From: an uncultured Oscillospiraceae bacterium
GTDB taxonomy: Bacteria; Bacillota; Clostridia; Oscillospirales; Oscillospiraceae
NCBI GenBank assembly: GCA_947631845.1
Contig: CANRMY010000002.1
Location: forward strand, 40,055-104,054
Direction of reading: 5' to 3'
Length of the DNA: 64,000 bases
Positions 34,946 to 43,973 of this stretch are shown here, piece after piece (the stretch's first letter is position 1; the number at the start of each line of letters is the position of its first letter). The notes under the pieces are model-generated. The model searched no databases, was not told the origin of the DNA, and was given only the letters and a program-made list of their open reading frames with translations. The translations under genes were made by a program, and so were the position numbers.

Positions 34946-35955
34946 AAGAAACGGATTTCTTATCGGCCTTTGGGGAAATAAGCGAGGCGTATGTCGAGAC
35001 GGCGGCGGCCACCGTGGGAAAAGCCGGAACGGCCTCCCCGCGCTTTAAGCGCAAAATGACCGTCCTGCTGGTCGCGGCGGCCGTCTGCCTGTGCCTCATG
35101 GGCGCGGCGGCGGTGGGCGTCCTGTACGGCGACAGCATCCAGAGCTGGTTCTCCCATGAGTGGGCGCTGGTCACGAAGCGGGGTATGAGCGAGGGCCAGC
35201 TGGCCGTCGTCGACCACCTGAGCCAGGACATCAACATAAGCAAGACCGAGGGCGATATCACCGTCACAGTGGACTCCGCCACGGTGGGGGACGATACCTT
35301 TTACCTCCTGTTGCGGGCGGAGGGCGTGAAGTTCTCCTCTCGGTACTATTACGGCTTCCGCGACGTCCTTATGGAGCTCTCCCCGGACCCGCGGGACGAG
35401 GGGAATACCTTCGGCGGGTACGGCTTCCAATACGTGGGACGCGACGGGGACGGAGCCGCCCTCTTCCTCATGAGCTTCAACTACGCCGGAGGGGGTGACG
35501 CCGAAAAGGATACAAGCCCCCTTCAGGTGACGCTGACGCTCAGGGATCTGACGCGCGGGCCTGGCGGCAAAAGGGAGGATGTGCTGGCCAGTGGGGAGTG
35601 GGCGCTGTCCTTCTCCGTCGACCGCTCCCGTATCCCTGAGGCCGTCACCCTGCCGGACACACCGGTAACGCTGGCGGATCTGCGCACCCACGCGAAGGCG
35701 TCCGTCTGGCTCCGGGACATCCGGGTGTCGAGCATCGGCATCCGCTTCCGGATGGACAGTGCCTCCCACTCCTTTACCCCCTCCGACGGCCTGAGAGTGA
35801 TCCTGAAAAACGGCGCGCAGGTGGGCAACGACGGCGGCTTTGGCACGCCCCTGGACGACGCCTCCCTGGAGTGGTCCTTCCTGTGGCAGTTCCCGGTGGA
35901 CTTGGACGAGGCGGCGTATATCTGTATCGGCGACACCCGCCTCCCCCTGTCCTGA
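34942..35955 (+). CDS. DUF4179-type membrane anti-sigma factor
   Basis: 337 aa with a cytoplasmic N-terminus (1-38), one membrane helix (about 39-62: TVLLVAAAVCLCLMGAAAVG) and an outer domain of about 270 aa rich in beta strands. The place right after an ECF sigma gene with a 4 bp overlap and the topology match the DUF4179 proteins that hold such sigma factors at the membrane. The signal is unknown. ATG at 34942 is preferred to GTG at 34936 because of the overlap and SD. Confidence 0.85.
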   Translation: MKETDFLSAFGEISEAYVETAAATVGKAGTASPRFKRKMTVLLVAAAVCLCLMGAAAVGVLYGDSIQSWFSHEWALVTKRGMSEGQLAVVDHLSQDINISKTEGDITVTVDSATVGDDTFYLLLRAEGVKFSSRYYYGFRDVLMELSPDPRDEGNTFGGYGFQYVGRDGDGAALFLMSFNYAGGGDAEKDTSPLQVTLTLRDLTRGPGGKREDVLASGEWALSFSVDRSRIPEAVTLPDTPVTLADLRTHAKASVWLRDIRVSSIGIRFRMDSASHSFTPSDGLRVILKNGAQVGNDGGFGTPLDDASLEWSFLWQFPVDLDEAAYICIGDTRLPLS

Positions 35956-36010
35956 AGGGTCGACAGGGCCAAAATCACTGAAAAAACTCATCTTTGTGCA
36001 ACTTGCCATA

Positions 36011-36039
36011 TTGTCTTTTGGATGATAAAGTGCTATGAT
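36011..36039 (+). promoter_or_regulatory. Promoter of the aromatic amino-acid operon
   Basis: TTGTCT, 17 bp, TATGAT, about 30 bp before the leader peptide ATG. Confidence 0.6.
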
Positions 36040-36068
36040 ATGTCCAACATAAGCCCGCGAGGTGCGTC

Positions 36069-36143
36069 ATGAACACAAGGACCCTCCAAAACAGCTTTTT
36101 TGGCTATTCCTTCGGCTTTACCTACTTTTTCGGTAAGGCTTAA
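36069..36143 (+). CDS. Phe/Tyr-rich leader peptide of the aro operon
   Basis: A 24-residue ORF with its own SD (GAGGTG) encodes six Phe and two Tyr, all between residues 10 and 21 (F10, F11, Y13, F15, F17, Y19, F20, F21; SFFGYSFGFTYFF). It ends at TAA 36141-36143, directly before the antiterminator strand. It is a pheL-like attenuation peptide: a ribosome stalled for charged tRNA-Phe or tRNA-Tyr leaves the antiterminator free to form. It serves the eight-gene operon downstream. Confidence 0.9.
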   Translation: MNTRTLQNSFFGYSFGFTYFFGKA

Positions 36144-36144
36144 A

Positions 36145-36223
36145 CGGTTTGGCTGAAAACGGTTGACGGGCAGAAAATCAACGCCTCAATTCCCACGGCC
36201 AGACCGGCTGTGGGAATTTTTTT
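36145..36223 (+). promoter_or_regulatory. Attenuator: antiterminator and terminator of the aro operon
   Basis: Terminator: TTCCCACGGCC (36190-36200) with GGCTGTGGGAA (36206-36216), then T7. Antiterminator: CGGTTTGGCTG (36145-36155) can pair with CGGCCAGACCG (36196-36206), 11 bp with two G-U, which uses up the terminator's 5' arm and loop. A ribosome at the leader stop (36141-36143) would cover 36145-36155 and allow termination; one stalled at the Phe/Tyr codons would not. Confidence 0.85.
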
Positions 36224-36248
36224 CGGGCAAAGGTAAGGAGAAAAGGCT

Positions 36249-37259
36249 ATGATCGTCATACTCAAGGAAAACCCCAATCAGCTCCAGGTGGACTCTCTCA
36301 TGAACTGGCTGCGCAGCAAGGACATCGAGATCCACACCTCCGTCGGCGAGCATCAGACCGTCTTAGGGCTGGTGGGCGACACCTCCAAGCTGGACATGGA
36401 CCTGCTGCTGGCCCTGGACATCGTGGAGGATGTGAAGCGCATCCAGGAGCCCTATAAAAACGCCAACCGCAAATTCCACCCGGAGGACACGGTCATCGAG
36501 GTGGGCGGCACGAAGATCGGCGGCGGGAACCTGACCCTCATCGCCGGCCCCTGCTCCGTGGAGAACGAGGCCCAGATCATCGAGGTGGCCCAGGCCGTCA
36601 AGGCCAGCGGCGCCACCATATTGCGGGGCGGCGCCTTCAAACCCCGCACCTCCCCCTACTCCTTCCAGGGCCTCCACGGCGAGGGCATCCGGCTTTTGAA
36701 GCTGGCCCGGGAGGTCACCGGCCTTCCCATCGTCACCGAGCTCATGGACGCCTCCCACCTGCCCCTTTTTGAGGACGTGGACATCATCCAGGTGGGCGCC
36801 CGGAACATGCAGAACTTCGAGCTTTTGAAAATTTTGGGCACCATCGACAAGCCCATTTTGCTCAAGCGCGGCCTGGCCAACACCTACGAGGAGCTTCTGA
36901 TGAGCGCCGAGTACATCATGGCCGGCGGCAACCACAAGGTGATCCTCTGCGAGCGGGGCATCCGCACCTTTGAGACGTACACCCGCAACACCCTGGACGT
37001 CTCCGCCGTGCCGGTGCTGAAAAAGCTCTCCCACCTGCCCGTGATCATCGACCCCAGCCACTCCGCCGGCAAATGGGAGCTGGTGGATCCCCTGTCCTGC
37101 GCCGCCGTGGCGGCGGGGGCGGACGGCCTCATCATCGAGGTCCATAACGACCCGGCCCACGCCCTTTGCGACGGCCCCCAGTCCCTGAAGCCCTCCGTCT
37201 TCGACGCGCTGGCCAAAAAATTGCAAGCTATTCACAGCGTCGTCGCGGAACAGGCTTAA
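36249..37259 (+). CDS. aroF: 3-deoxy-7-phosphoheptulonate synthase (DAHP synthase)
   Basis: First enzyme of the shikimate pathway, joining PEP and erythrose 4-phosphate. 336 aa: an N-terminal ACT/ferredoxin-like regulatory domain (1-75), as in Thermotoga and Bacillus-type enzymes, then the KDSA/DAHPS barrel (90-336) with IAGPCSVEN, GGAFKPRTSPYSFQG, LLKRGLANT and IDPSHSAGKW. Such N-terminal domains give feedback inhibition by Phe or Tyr (known for the family). First gene after the attenuator; SD AAGGAGA. Confidence 0.96.
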   Translation: MIVILKENPNQLQVDSLMNWLRSKDIEIHTSVGEHQTVLGLVGDTSKLDMDLLLALDIVEDVKRIQEPYKNANRKFHPEDTVIEVGGTKIGGGNLTLIAGPCSVENEAQIIEVAQAVKASGATILRGGAFKPRTSPYSFQGLHGEGIRLLKLAREVTGLPIVTELMDASHLPLFEDVDIIQVGARNMQNFELLKILGTIDKPILLKRGLANTYEELLMSAEYIMAGGNHKVILCERGIRTFETYTRNTLDVSAVPVLKKLSHLPVIIDPSHSAGKWELVDPLSCAAVAAGADGLIIEVHNDPAHALCDGPQSLKPSVFDALAKKLQAIHSVVAEQA

Positions 37260-37260
37260 C

Positions 37261-37290
37261 CTCGGGCTCCAAGTATTCGCCCTCAGGCGC
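37261..37290 (+). repeat. 30 bp intergenic repeat, first copy
   Basis: Directly after the aroF stop codon; identical over 30 bp to the minus strand of 55629-55658. The rest of the 120 bp aroF-tyrA gap has only a short TGCGATT/AATCGCA hairpin. Confidence 0.8.
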
Positions 37291-37379
37291 GCTGTTCGCT
37301 CCTCCTTCCCCCATGCGATTTCCAATCGCACGGGGACCCCAAATCGCGGAACAGAAATAACCCGGAAAGGCGGGATCCT

Positions 37380-38219
37380 ATGTCCACCATCGGCATTGTG
37401 GGCCTGGGGCTCATTGGCGGCTCCATGGCCAAGGCTATCAAATTTCACACCGATCACACCGTTTACGGCGCGGACCTGAGCGCCGACACCATGGCGCTGG
37501 CCTTCGCCTCCGGGGCCATCGACAACACCCTGGATAAGCAGAGCATCGGCGCGTGCGACCTCCTTCTGGCCGCCCTGCCCCCCCAGGCGCTGCTCGCCTG
37601 GGCGGCGGAAAACGCGCCGCTGATCGCCCCCTCCGCCGTTTTGGTGGATCTGTGCGGCGTCAAACGCCTGATCGTCGACGCCCTCCGCCCCCTGGCGGAC
37701 ACATACGGCTTTGCCTATGTGGGCGGCCACCCCATGGCGGGCAAGGAGCACGGGGGCTTCAAAAACTCCACCGCCCTCCTGTTTGCCGGGGCGTCCATGA
37801 TCCTGACCCCCGACGAGAAAACCGACGCGCCCCTTCTGGAGCGGCTCAGGACCTTCTTCCTGTCTCTAGGCTTCGGCGCCGTCACCTATGCCACCCCCGC
37901 CGAGCACGACCGGATCATCTCCTACACCTCCCAGCTGTGCCACATCACCTCCTCCGCCTTTGTCAAATCCCCCACGGCCCAGACCCACATGGGCTTCTCC
38001 GCCGGCTCCTTCCGGGATCTGACAAGAGTGGCGTATCTGGACGAGAACATGTGGACGGAGCTCTTCTTAGCGGATGCGGACTTTCTCACTGGGGAGCTGG
38101 ACACCCTGATCGGGCACCTGCGGGAGTACCGGGACGCTCTCGGCGAGCGCGACAAGGACCGGCTCCGGGACCTTCTGCGGGAGGGCCGGGAACTGAAAAT
38201 GACGGCGGGAGGCACCTGA
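37380..38219 (+). CDS. tyrA: Prephenate dehydrogenase
   Basis: Makes 4-hydroxyphenylpyruvate for tyrosine. 279 aa with an N-terminal NAD fold (GIVGLGLIGGSMAKAI) and a helical C-terminal domain carrying the catalytic-region motifs GGHPMAGKEHGG and YTSQLCHI. No ACT domain, so it is the short form. The 120 bp gap before it carries a 30 bp sequence repeated at 55629-55658. The stop overlaps the aroB ATG (TGATG). Confidence 0.94.
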   Translation: MSTIGIVGLGLIGGSMAKAIKFHTDHTVYGADLSADTMALAFASGAIDNTLDKQSIGACDLLLAALPPQALLAWAAENAPLIAPSAVLVDLCGVKRLIVDALRPLADTYGFAYVGGHPMAGKEHGGFKNSTALLFAGASMILTPDEKTDAPLLERLRTFFLSLGFGAVTYATPAEHDRIISYTSQLCHITSSAFVKSPTAQTHMGFSAGSFRDLTRVAYLDENMWTELFLADADFLTGELDTLIGHLREYRDALGERDKDRLRDLLREGRELKMTAGGT

Positions 38220-39307
38220 TGGAAAACCGTATCTTACACGTGGACGCCGGTGCGGGCTACGACATCGTCATCGAGCCGGGCGTCCTGGACGACGCCGGCG
38301 CGCGGATCAAAGCGGCCCTGCCCCGGGCCAAGCGCCTCTTTCTGGTCACCGATTCCCACGTCTCCCCCCTCTACGGGCCGCGTCTGGTGGCCTCTCTGGA
38401 AAAATTGAGCTTTGAGGTCCACACCCACGTGATCCCCGCCGGGGAGACCTCCAAGAGCGCGGAAAACCTGGTGGCGCTGTGGGAGTGGATGACGGCCCAC
38501 GGCGTCACCCGCACCGACGCGGTGGTGGCCCTGGGCGGCGGCGTGGTGGGGGATCTGGCGGGCTTCGCCGCCTCCACTGTCCTCCGGGGCGTGGACACGG
38601 TGCAGATCCCTACGACCCTTTTAAGCCAGGTGGACTCCTCCGTGGGCGGCAAGACCGCCATCGACCTGCCCACCGGCAAGAACCTGGCCGGCACCTTCTG
38701 CCAGCCCAGGCTGGTGCTGATGGACCCCGACACCCTCGCCACCCTGCCCGAATCCGAATTCATGTCCGGTATGGCGGAGGTGGTCAAGTACGGATGCATC
38801 TGGGACGCGGACTTTTTTGACTTCCTGGCCGCCCGGCCCACCCGCGCGGCGCTGACAGCGGACATCGGGCACATCCTCTACACCTGCTGTGACATCAAAC
38901 GCCAGGTGGTGAACGCCGACGAGCGCGACACCGGCCTTCGGATGATTTTAAACTTCGGCCACACCCTGGGCCACGCCTATGAGCTGGCGGGAAATTACGA
39001 GACCTGGACCCACGGTCAGGCCGTGGCCGCCGGCATGGTGACGGCGGCGGAGCTGGGCGAGACGCTGGGGCTCACCGAGGCCGGCTGCGCCGATAAGATC
39101 CGGGCGATCCTCACGCCCCTGGGTCTGCCCACCCACATCCCCTGCTCCCTTGCGCACATGGAAAAGGCCGTGGGCATCGACAAAAAGAGCGCCGGGGACA
39201 GCGTGACGGTCATTTTGTTGGAAAAGATTGGCACGGTCATGCCCCGGAAAATGCCCAAGGAGGAGCTTTTGGAGCTTCTGGCCGGGATCTGCGGGAGGGA
39301 CGCATGA
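38219..39307 (+). CDS. aroB: 3-dehydroquinate synthase
   Basis: NAD- and metal-dependent cyclase of 362 aa. Motifs: GGGVVGDLAGFAAST, PTTLLSQVDSSVGGKTAID, the metal ligand Glu in FMSGMAEVVKYG, and NFGHTLGHAYE with the His ligands, then HGQAVAAGM. ATG at 38219 overlaps the tyrA stop. The C-terminus overlaps aroA by 4 bp. Confidence 0.97.
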   Translation: MENRILHVDAGAGYDIVIEPGVLDDAGARIKAALPRAKRLFLVTDSHVSPLYGPRLVASLEKLSFEVHTHVIPAGETSKSAENLVALWEWMTAHGVTRTDAVVALGGGVVGDLAGFAASTVLRGVDTVQIPTTLLSQVDSSVGGKTAIDLPTGKNLAGTFCQPRLVLMDPDTLATLPESEFMSGMAEVVKYGCIWDADFFDFLAARPTRAALTADIGHILYTCCDIKRQVVNADERDTGLRMILNFGHTLGHAYELAGNYETWTHGQAVAAGMVTAAELGETLGLTEAGCADKIRAILTPLGLPTHIPCSLAHMEKAVGIDKKSAGDSVTVILLEKIGTVMPRKMPKEELLELLAGICGRDA

Positions 39308-40473
39308 ACATACGCATAACGCCGGGCAGACTGCGCGGGGCGGTGACGCCGCCGCCCTCCAAGTCCCTGAGCCACCGGGCGCTGATCGCGGCGTACCTGG
39401 CCGGGTCCGTGGACAGGATCGCGCGTCTGGCCGATTCTCAGGACCTCGCCGCCACCAGGCGCTGTATGGAGGCGCTTCTTGACGTGGAGGACGGCTTCCC
39501 CACCTTAGACTGCGGCGAGTCCGGCTCCACCCTCCGGTTCCTCATCCCCCTGGCCCTGGTCACGCGGGGCGGGGCGAAATTCGTGGGCCGCGGGCGGCTG
39601 ATGGAGCGGCCCATGGAGCCGTATTTCGACATTTTTCGCAGAGCCGGCGTCCACTTTGAGCGGACCGGCGGCGCGCTCTTTATCTCCGGCGCGCTGACCC
39701 CCGGCGTCTATGAGCTCCCCGGCCACGTGTCCAGCCAGTTCGTCACCGGCCTTCTCTACGCCCTGCCTCTCCTGCCGGGGGACTCCGAGATCGCCGTCAC
39801 CTCCCCCTTAGAGAGCCGGGACTATGTGACCATGACCGTGGACGCGCTGAAAAAATACGGCGTCTCCGTTGAAAATCAGGCTTTTCAGCGCTTTTTCATC
39901 CCGGGAGGTCAAAAATACACCCCCTGTGATTACACCGTGGAGGCCGACTGGTCCCAGGCGGCCTTCTGGTACGCCGCCCGCTTCGCCGGCGGCGATATCG
40001 CCCTCTCCGGGCTGGACCCCGCCTCCCCCCAGGGGGACAAGACCGTGGCGGCCCTGGAGGACCGTCTGCGGGGCCGGGGGGAGGTGGACATCGACCTCTC
40101 CCAGATCCCCGATCTCCTGCCCCCGCTGGCGGCGATGGCCGCCCTCCGGACCGGGGAAACAACCGTTTTTTCCGGCGCGGCGCGGCTCAGGATGAAGGAG
40201 TCCGACCGCATCGCCAGCACCGCCGCCATGCTCCGCGCCTTCGGCGTGACCTGCGCGGAGAGGGCGGACAGCCTCACCGTCACCGGCACGGACGCTCTTC
40301 GCTCCTGCACCGTGGACGGGGCCAACGATCACCGGATCGTCATGGCCGCCGCCATTCTGGCCACCGCCGCCGACGGGCCGGTGACCGTCCTGGGCGCGGA
40401 GGCGGTGAACAAGTCCTACCCCACCTTTTTTGAGGAATTTAACCGGCTGGGAGGGATCGCGGATGTCCTCTGA
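39304..40473 (+). CDS. aroA: 3-phosphoshikimate 1-carboxyvinyltransferase (EPSP synthase)
   Basis: 389 aa, slightly short of the usual 420-430. PEP/S3P site motifs: PPPSKSLSHRALIAA, CGESGSTLRF(LIP), SSQFVTGLLYALP, SPLESRDYVTMTVDALKKYG and MKESDRIAS. In the motif CGESGSTLRF the family usually has N/AG-T, close to the class II, glyphosate-tolerant type. It overlaps aroB by 4 bp and aroC by 11 bp. Confidence 0.96.
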   Translation: MNIRITPGRLRGAVTPPPSKSLSHRALIAAYLAGSVDRIARLADSQDLAATRRCMEALLDVEDGFPTLDCGESGSTLRFLIPLALVTRGGAKFVGRGRLMERPMEPYFDIFRRAGVHFERTGGALFISGALTPGVYELPGHVSSQFVTGLLYALPLLPGDSEIAVTSPLESRDYVTMTVDALKKYGVSVENQAFQRFFIPGGQKYTPCDYTVEADWSQAAFWYAARFAGGDIALSGLDPASPQGDKTVAALEDRLRGRGEVDIDLSQIPDLLPPLAAMAALRTGETTVFSGAARLRMKESDRIASTAAMLRAFGVTCAERADSLTVTGTDALRSCTVDGANDHRIVMAAAILATAADGPVTVLGAEAVNKSYPTFFEEFNRLGGIADVL

Positions 40474-41560
40474 ATTCGGAAAAATCCTGAAAATGCAGGT
40501 CTTCGGCCAGTCCCACGGCAAAGCCATCGGCGTGGTGGTGGACGGCCTGCCCGCCGGGATCAAAATCGACGAGGAAGACTTATACAAATTCATGTGCCGC
40601 CGGAAGCCGGGGACCTCCCGCCTGACCACCCAGCGCAAGGAGGACGACCGGCCGGTGTTCCTCTCGGGCTTTGTGGACGGCGTCACCGCCGGGTCGCCCC
40701 TGTGCGCCGTCATTGAAAACACCGACACCCGCTCCGGCGACTACGCCAATTTGACCGACCTGCCCCGGCCCTCCCACGCGGACTACACCGCCCGGATGCG
40801 CTACGGCCAAGCCGTGGATATGCGGGGCTCCGGCCACTTCTCCGGCCGCCTCACCGCCCCCCTTTGCGTCGCCGGGGGCATCGCCAAGCAGATTTTGGAG
40901 CAGGAAAACATATACGTGGGCGCGCACCTTCTGAGCATCGAAAACGAATCCGACGAGGCTTTTCCGCTCCACCCGTCCCCGGCGCTTTTCGCCCAGATCG
41001 CCTCAAAGCCCCTGCCGGTCATCTCAGACGCGACCGGGGAGCGGATGGCCGCCCGGATTGAGGCCGCGCGGGCGGAGGCGGACAGCGTGGGCGGCGTCAT
41101 CGAGTGCGCCGTCACGGGCCTGCCGGCGGGGCTGGGCTCCCCTATGTTCGACGGGATCGAGAACCGTCTGGCCGCCGCCCTCTTCGGGGTGCCGGCGGTG
41201 AAGGGCGTGGAATTCGGCGCGGGCTTTGCCGCCGCCGAGATGCGCGGGAGCGAGCATAACGACCCCTATATTCTCGGAGAAAACGGACTTCTGAAGACCT
41301 CGAAAAACGACGCCGGCGGCATCATCGGCGGCATCACCACCGGGATGCCCCTGGTGGTAAAATGCGCCATGAAGCCCACCCCGTCCATCGGAAAGCCCCA
41401 GCGGAGCGTGCGTCTTTCCACAAAGCAGCCGGAGGAGCTCATTATCAAGGGCCGCCACGACCCCTGCGTGGCTGTCCGCGCCGTCCCGGTCATCGAGGCC
41501 GTCACGGCCTTTACCCTGTTAGACATACTTTTGGAGGAACAAGGATATGGAAATGACTGA
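40463..41560 (+). CDS. aroC: Chorismate synthase
   Basis: 365 aa FMN-dependent enzyme that makes chorismate. Family motifs FGQSHGKAIGVVVDGLPAG near the start, RADHADYT-like PRPSHADYTARMRYG, GSGHFSGRLTAPL, ENGLLKTSKNDAGGIIGGI and RHDPCVAVRAVPVIEA near the end are all seen. ATG at 40463 lies inside the end of aroA with GGGAGGG as SD. Confidence 0.97.
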   Translation: MSSEFGKILKMQVFGQSHGKAIGVVVDGLPAGIKIDEEDLYKFMCRRKPGTSRLTTQRKEDDRPVFLSGFVDGVTAGSPLCAVIENTDTRSGDYANLTDLPRPSHADYTARMRYGQAVDMRGSGHFSGRLTAPLCVAGGIAKQILEQENIYVGAHLLSIENESDEAFPLHPSPALFAQIASKPLPVISDATGERMAARIEAARAEADSVGGVIECAVTGLPAGLGSPMFDGIENRLAAALFGVPAVKGVEFGAGFAAAEMRGSEHNDPYILGENGLLKTSKNDAGGIIGGITTGMPLVVKCAMKPTPSIGKPQRSVRLSTKQPEELIIKGRHDPCVAVRAVPVIEAVTAFTLLDILLEEQGYGND

Positions 41561-42689
41561 AATTCGTGAGAAGATCGACAGGATCGACGACCAGTTTCTG
41601 AAGCTCTTTTTGGAGCGCATGGAGCTGTCCAAAAGCATCGCCCAGGTGAAGGCCAGAGACAACCTGCCTATCCTCAACCGGGAGCGGGAGCGGGAGATCC
41701 TCAAGGCGGTGTCGGACAAGTCCGGGGAATTCGATCTCTATTCCCACCGGCTCTTTTCCACCGTCCTGGAGCTGAGCCGCACCTATCAGCGCAGCTTTTT
41801 AAAGACCGGCTCCGTGGTCCGGGACTATATCGAAAACTCGCTCAAGGACGTGCCGGAGCTCTTTCCGGAGGGCGGCCTCGTCGCCTGCCAGGGCGTGGAG
41901 GGGGCCTACTCCCAGATGGCCGCCGACCGGATGTTTCCCCGGGGCCATATCCTGTACGTCAAGACCTTTGAGGCGGTGTTCGACGCGGTGCAGAGCGGCC
42001 TTTGCCCCTTCGGCATCGTCCCCATCGAGAACAGCTCCAACGGCTCCGTCCGGGCGGTCTACGACCTGTTGCAGACCAAGGAGCTGACCATCGTCCGCTC
42101 CGAGCGGCTGTGCATCTCCCACGAGCTGCTGGTGAAGCCGGGGGTGAAGCTCTCGGAGGTGAAGAAGATCGTCTCCCACGAGCAGGCCCTGGGCCAGTGC
42201 AGTACGTTTTTGAAATCCCTGGGCGACAAGGTGGAGATCGAGAAGATGGACAACACCGCCGTGGCCGCCAAATACGTGGCCCAGTGCCCCGACCGCTCCG
42301 TGGCGGCCCTGTCCAGCTCCAACTGCGCCGAGCTCTACGGCCTGGAGGCATTGAACTGCGGGCGGATCCAGAACTCCGACAACAACTACACCCGCTTCAT
42401 CTGCCTGACCCGGAAGCCCGTGGTCTACCCCGGCGCCAACCGCATCTCCCTGGTGCTCTCCTGTGAGCACCGCCCCGGCGCCCTCTACGACGTGCTGAGC
42501 CACATCTCCGCTCTGGAGCTGAACCTGATCAAGCTGGAGTCCTGCCCCATGGTGGGCCATGACTTCGAGTTTCTGTTCTTCCTGGACATCGAGGCCAGCG
42601 TCCGGGATCCCAAGGTGGTGGACATGCTGGAGAGCCTGGAGCACTCCTGCCGGTCGTTGCGGTATCTGGGCAATTATCAGGAAATTTGA
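41547..42689 (+). CDS. pheA: Bifunctional chorismate mutase / prephenate dehydratase
   Basis: Leads chorismate to phenylpyruvate. 380 aa: AroQ-type chorismate mutase (about 1-90: IREKIDRIDDQFLKLFLERM), prephenate dehydratase (105-285, with GVEGAYSQMAA, PIENSSNGSV and the NNYTRF motif holding the catalytic Thr), and an ACT domain (298-380; RPGALYDVLSHIS, then LIKLESCP where ESRP is usual) that gives Phe inhibition. It overlaps aroC by 14 bp. SD GGAGGAAC. Confidence 0.96.
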   Translation: MEMTEIREKIDRIDDQFLKLFLERMELSKSIAQVKARDNLPILNREREREILKAVSDKSGEFDLYSHRLFSTVLELSRTYQRSFLKTGSVVRDYIENSLKDVPELFPEGGLVACQGVEGAYSQMAADRMFPRGHILYVKTFEAVFDAVQSGLCPFGIVPIENSSNGSVRAVYDLLQTKELTIVRSERLCISHELLVKPGVKLSEVKKIVSHEQALGQCSTFLKSLGDKVEIEKMDNTAVAAKYVAQCPDRSVAALSSSNCAELYGLEALNCGRIQNSDNNYTRFICLTRKPVVYPGANRISLVLSCEHRPGALYDVLSHISALELNLIKLESCPMVGHDFEFLFFLDIEASVRDPKVVDMLESLEHSCRSLRYLGNYQEI

Positions 42690-42728
42690 TGGTCATTTCC
42701 GATCGGTTTTGAAGGGGGAAGGAGCGCT

Positions 42729-43973
42729 ATGCGCAGGATCTACGGTCTGCTGGGCCGGAAGCTGGGCCACAGCCACTCGCCCGCCATCCACGCCATGCTG
42801 GGGTGCCGGGGGTATAAGCTCTACGAGCTGGAGCCGGAGGCGCTGGGGGATTTTCTGCGCCGCCCGGACCTGGGGGCGGTGAACGTGACCATCCCCTACA
42901 AGCGGGACGTGTTTGAATTTCTGGACGTGATCGACCCGGCCGCCGCCCAGATCGGCGCGGTGAACACCGTGGTCAACCGGGGCGGGAAGCTCTACGGCTA
43001 CAACACCGACAAATACGGCCTGGAATACGCCCTCCGGCGGGCCGGGCTGGAGCTTCAGGGGAAAAAGGCCGTCATCCTGGGCTCCGGCGGCACCTCCCAC
43101 ACCGCCGCCGCTGCGGCCAGTGCCCTGGGGGCCCGGGAGATCGTCGTCATCTCCCGCTCCGGGGAAAATAACTACGGCAACCTGGAAAAAAACGCCGACG
43201 CGGACATCCTCATCAACACCACCCCCGTGGGCATGAGCCCCAACTGCCCCGCCCAGCCCCTGTCGCTGACCGCCTTCCCCCACCTCTCCGGGGTCATGGA
43301 TGTGGTGTTCAATCCCCTGCGGACGGGCCTTCTCCAGGAGGCGGAGCGGCTGGGCATCCCCCACGCCGGGGGTCTTCCCATGCTGGTGGCCCAGGCCAAG
43401 CTGGCCGAGGAGCACTTCTTCGGCAAGCCGCTGGACGACCGGCGCGTGGAGGAGGTCACCCGGAAGCTCTGCCGGGACGTGACCAACATCGTGCTCATCG
43501 GGATGCCCGGCTGCGGCAAGACCACCGTGGGCAAATTTCTGGCCCGCCGCACGGGCCGGCCGCTGGTGGACGTGGACAAGGAGATCGCCATCCGCACCGG
43601 CTCCCGCCCCGGCGACATCATCACAAGCCAGGGGGAGGCGGCGTTCCGGAAGCTCGAGACGGAGCTTCTGCGGGAGCTGTGCGCCGGCACGGGGCGGATC
43701 ATCACCACCGGCGGCGGCTGCGTCACCGTCCCGGAGAACTACCCCATCCTCCACCAGTCCGGCCGCATCTACCGGCTGGACCGGGCTCTGGAAGCCCTCT
43801 CCACCCGGGGCCGGCCCCTCTCCGCCGGGGGCATCGAGGGACTGCGGGCCCTCTTTGAAAAGCGGGATCCCCTGTACGCCCGCTTCGCCGACGCCACTAT
43901 CCCCAACGACGGCGCGCTGGACCAGGCCGCCCAAAAGATCTGGAGTGATTTTTGTGATAATACTGGTGCTTAA
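42729..43973 (+). CDS. aroEK: Fused shikimate dehydrogenase / shikimate kinase
   Basis: One chain of 414 aa carrying two pathway steps. Residues 1-245 are AroE (LGRKLGHSHSPAIHAML, VNVTIPYKRDVFEFLD, GAVNTVVN, NTDKYG, GSGGTSHTAAAA). Residues about 252-414 are shikimate kinase with the P-loop G258-MPGCGKT, VDVDKEIAIRTG, GEAAFRKLETELLREL, TGGGCV and a lid Arg region STRGRPL. The join is a short linker (DDRRVEEVTRKLCRD). Not a frameshift product. It overlaps aroQ by 20 bp. Confidence 0.95.
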   Translation: MRRIYGLLGRKLGHSHSPAIHAMLGCRGYKLYELEPEALGDFLRRPDLGAVNVTIPYKRDVFEFLDVIDPAAAQIGAVNTVVNRGGKLYGYNTDKYGLEYALRRAGLELQGKKAVILGSGGTSHTAAAAASALGAREIVVISRSGENNYGNLEKNADADILINTTPVGMSPNCPAQPLSLTAFPHLSGVMDVVFNPLRTGLLQEAERLGIPHAGGLPMLVAQAKLAEEHFFGKPLDDRRVEEVTRKLCRDVTNIVLIGMPGCGKTTVGKFLARRTGRPLVDVDKEIAIRTGSRPGDIITSQGEAAFRKLETELLRELCAGTGRIITTGGGCVTVPENYPILHQSGRIYRLDRALEALSTRGRPLSAGGIEGLRALFEKRDPLYARFADATIPNDGALDQAAQKIWSDFCDNTGA

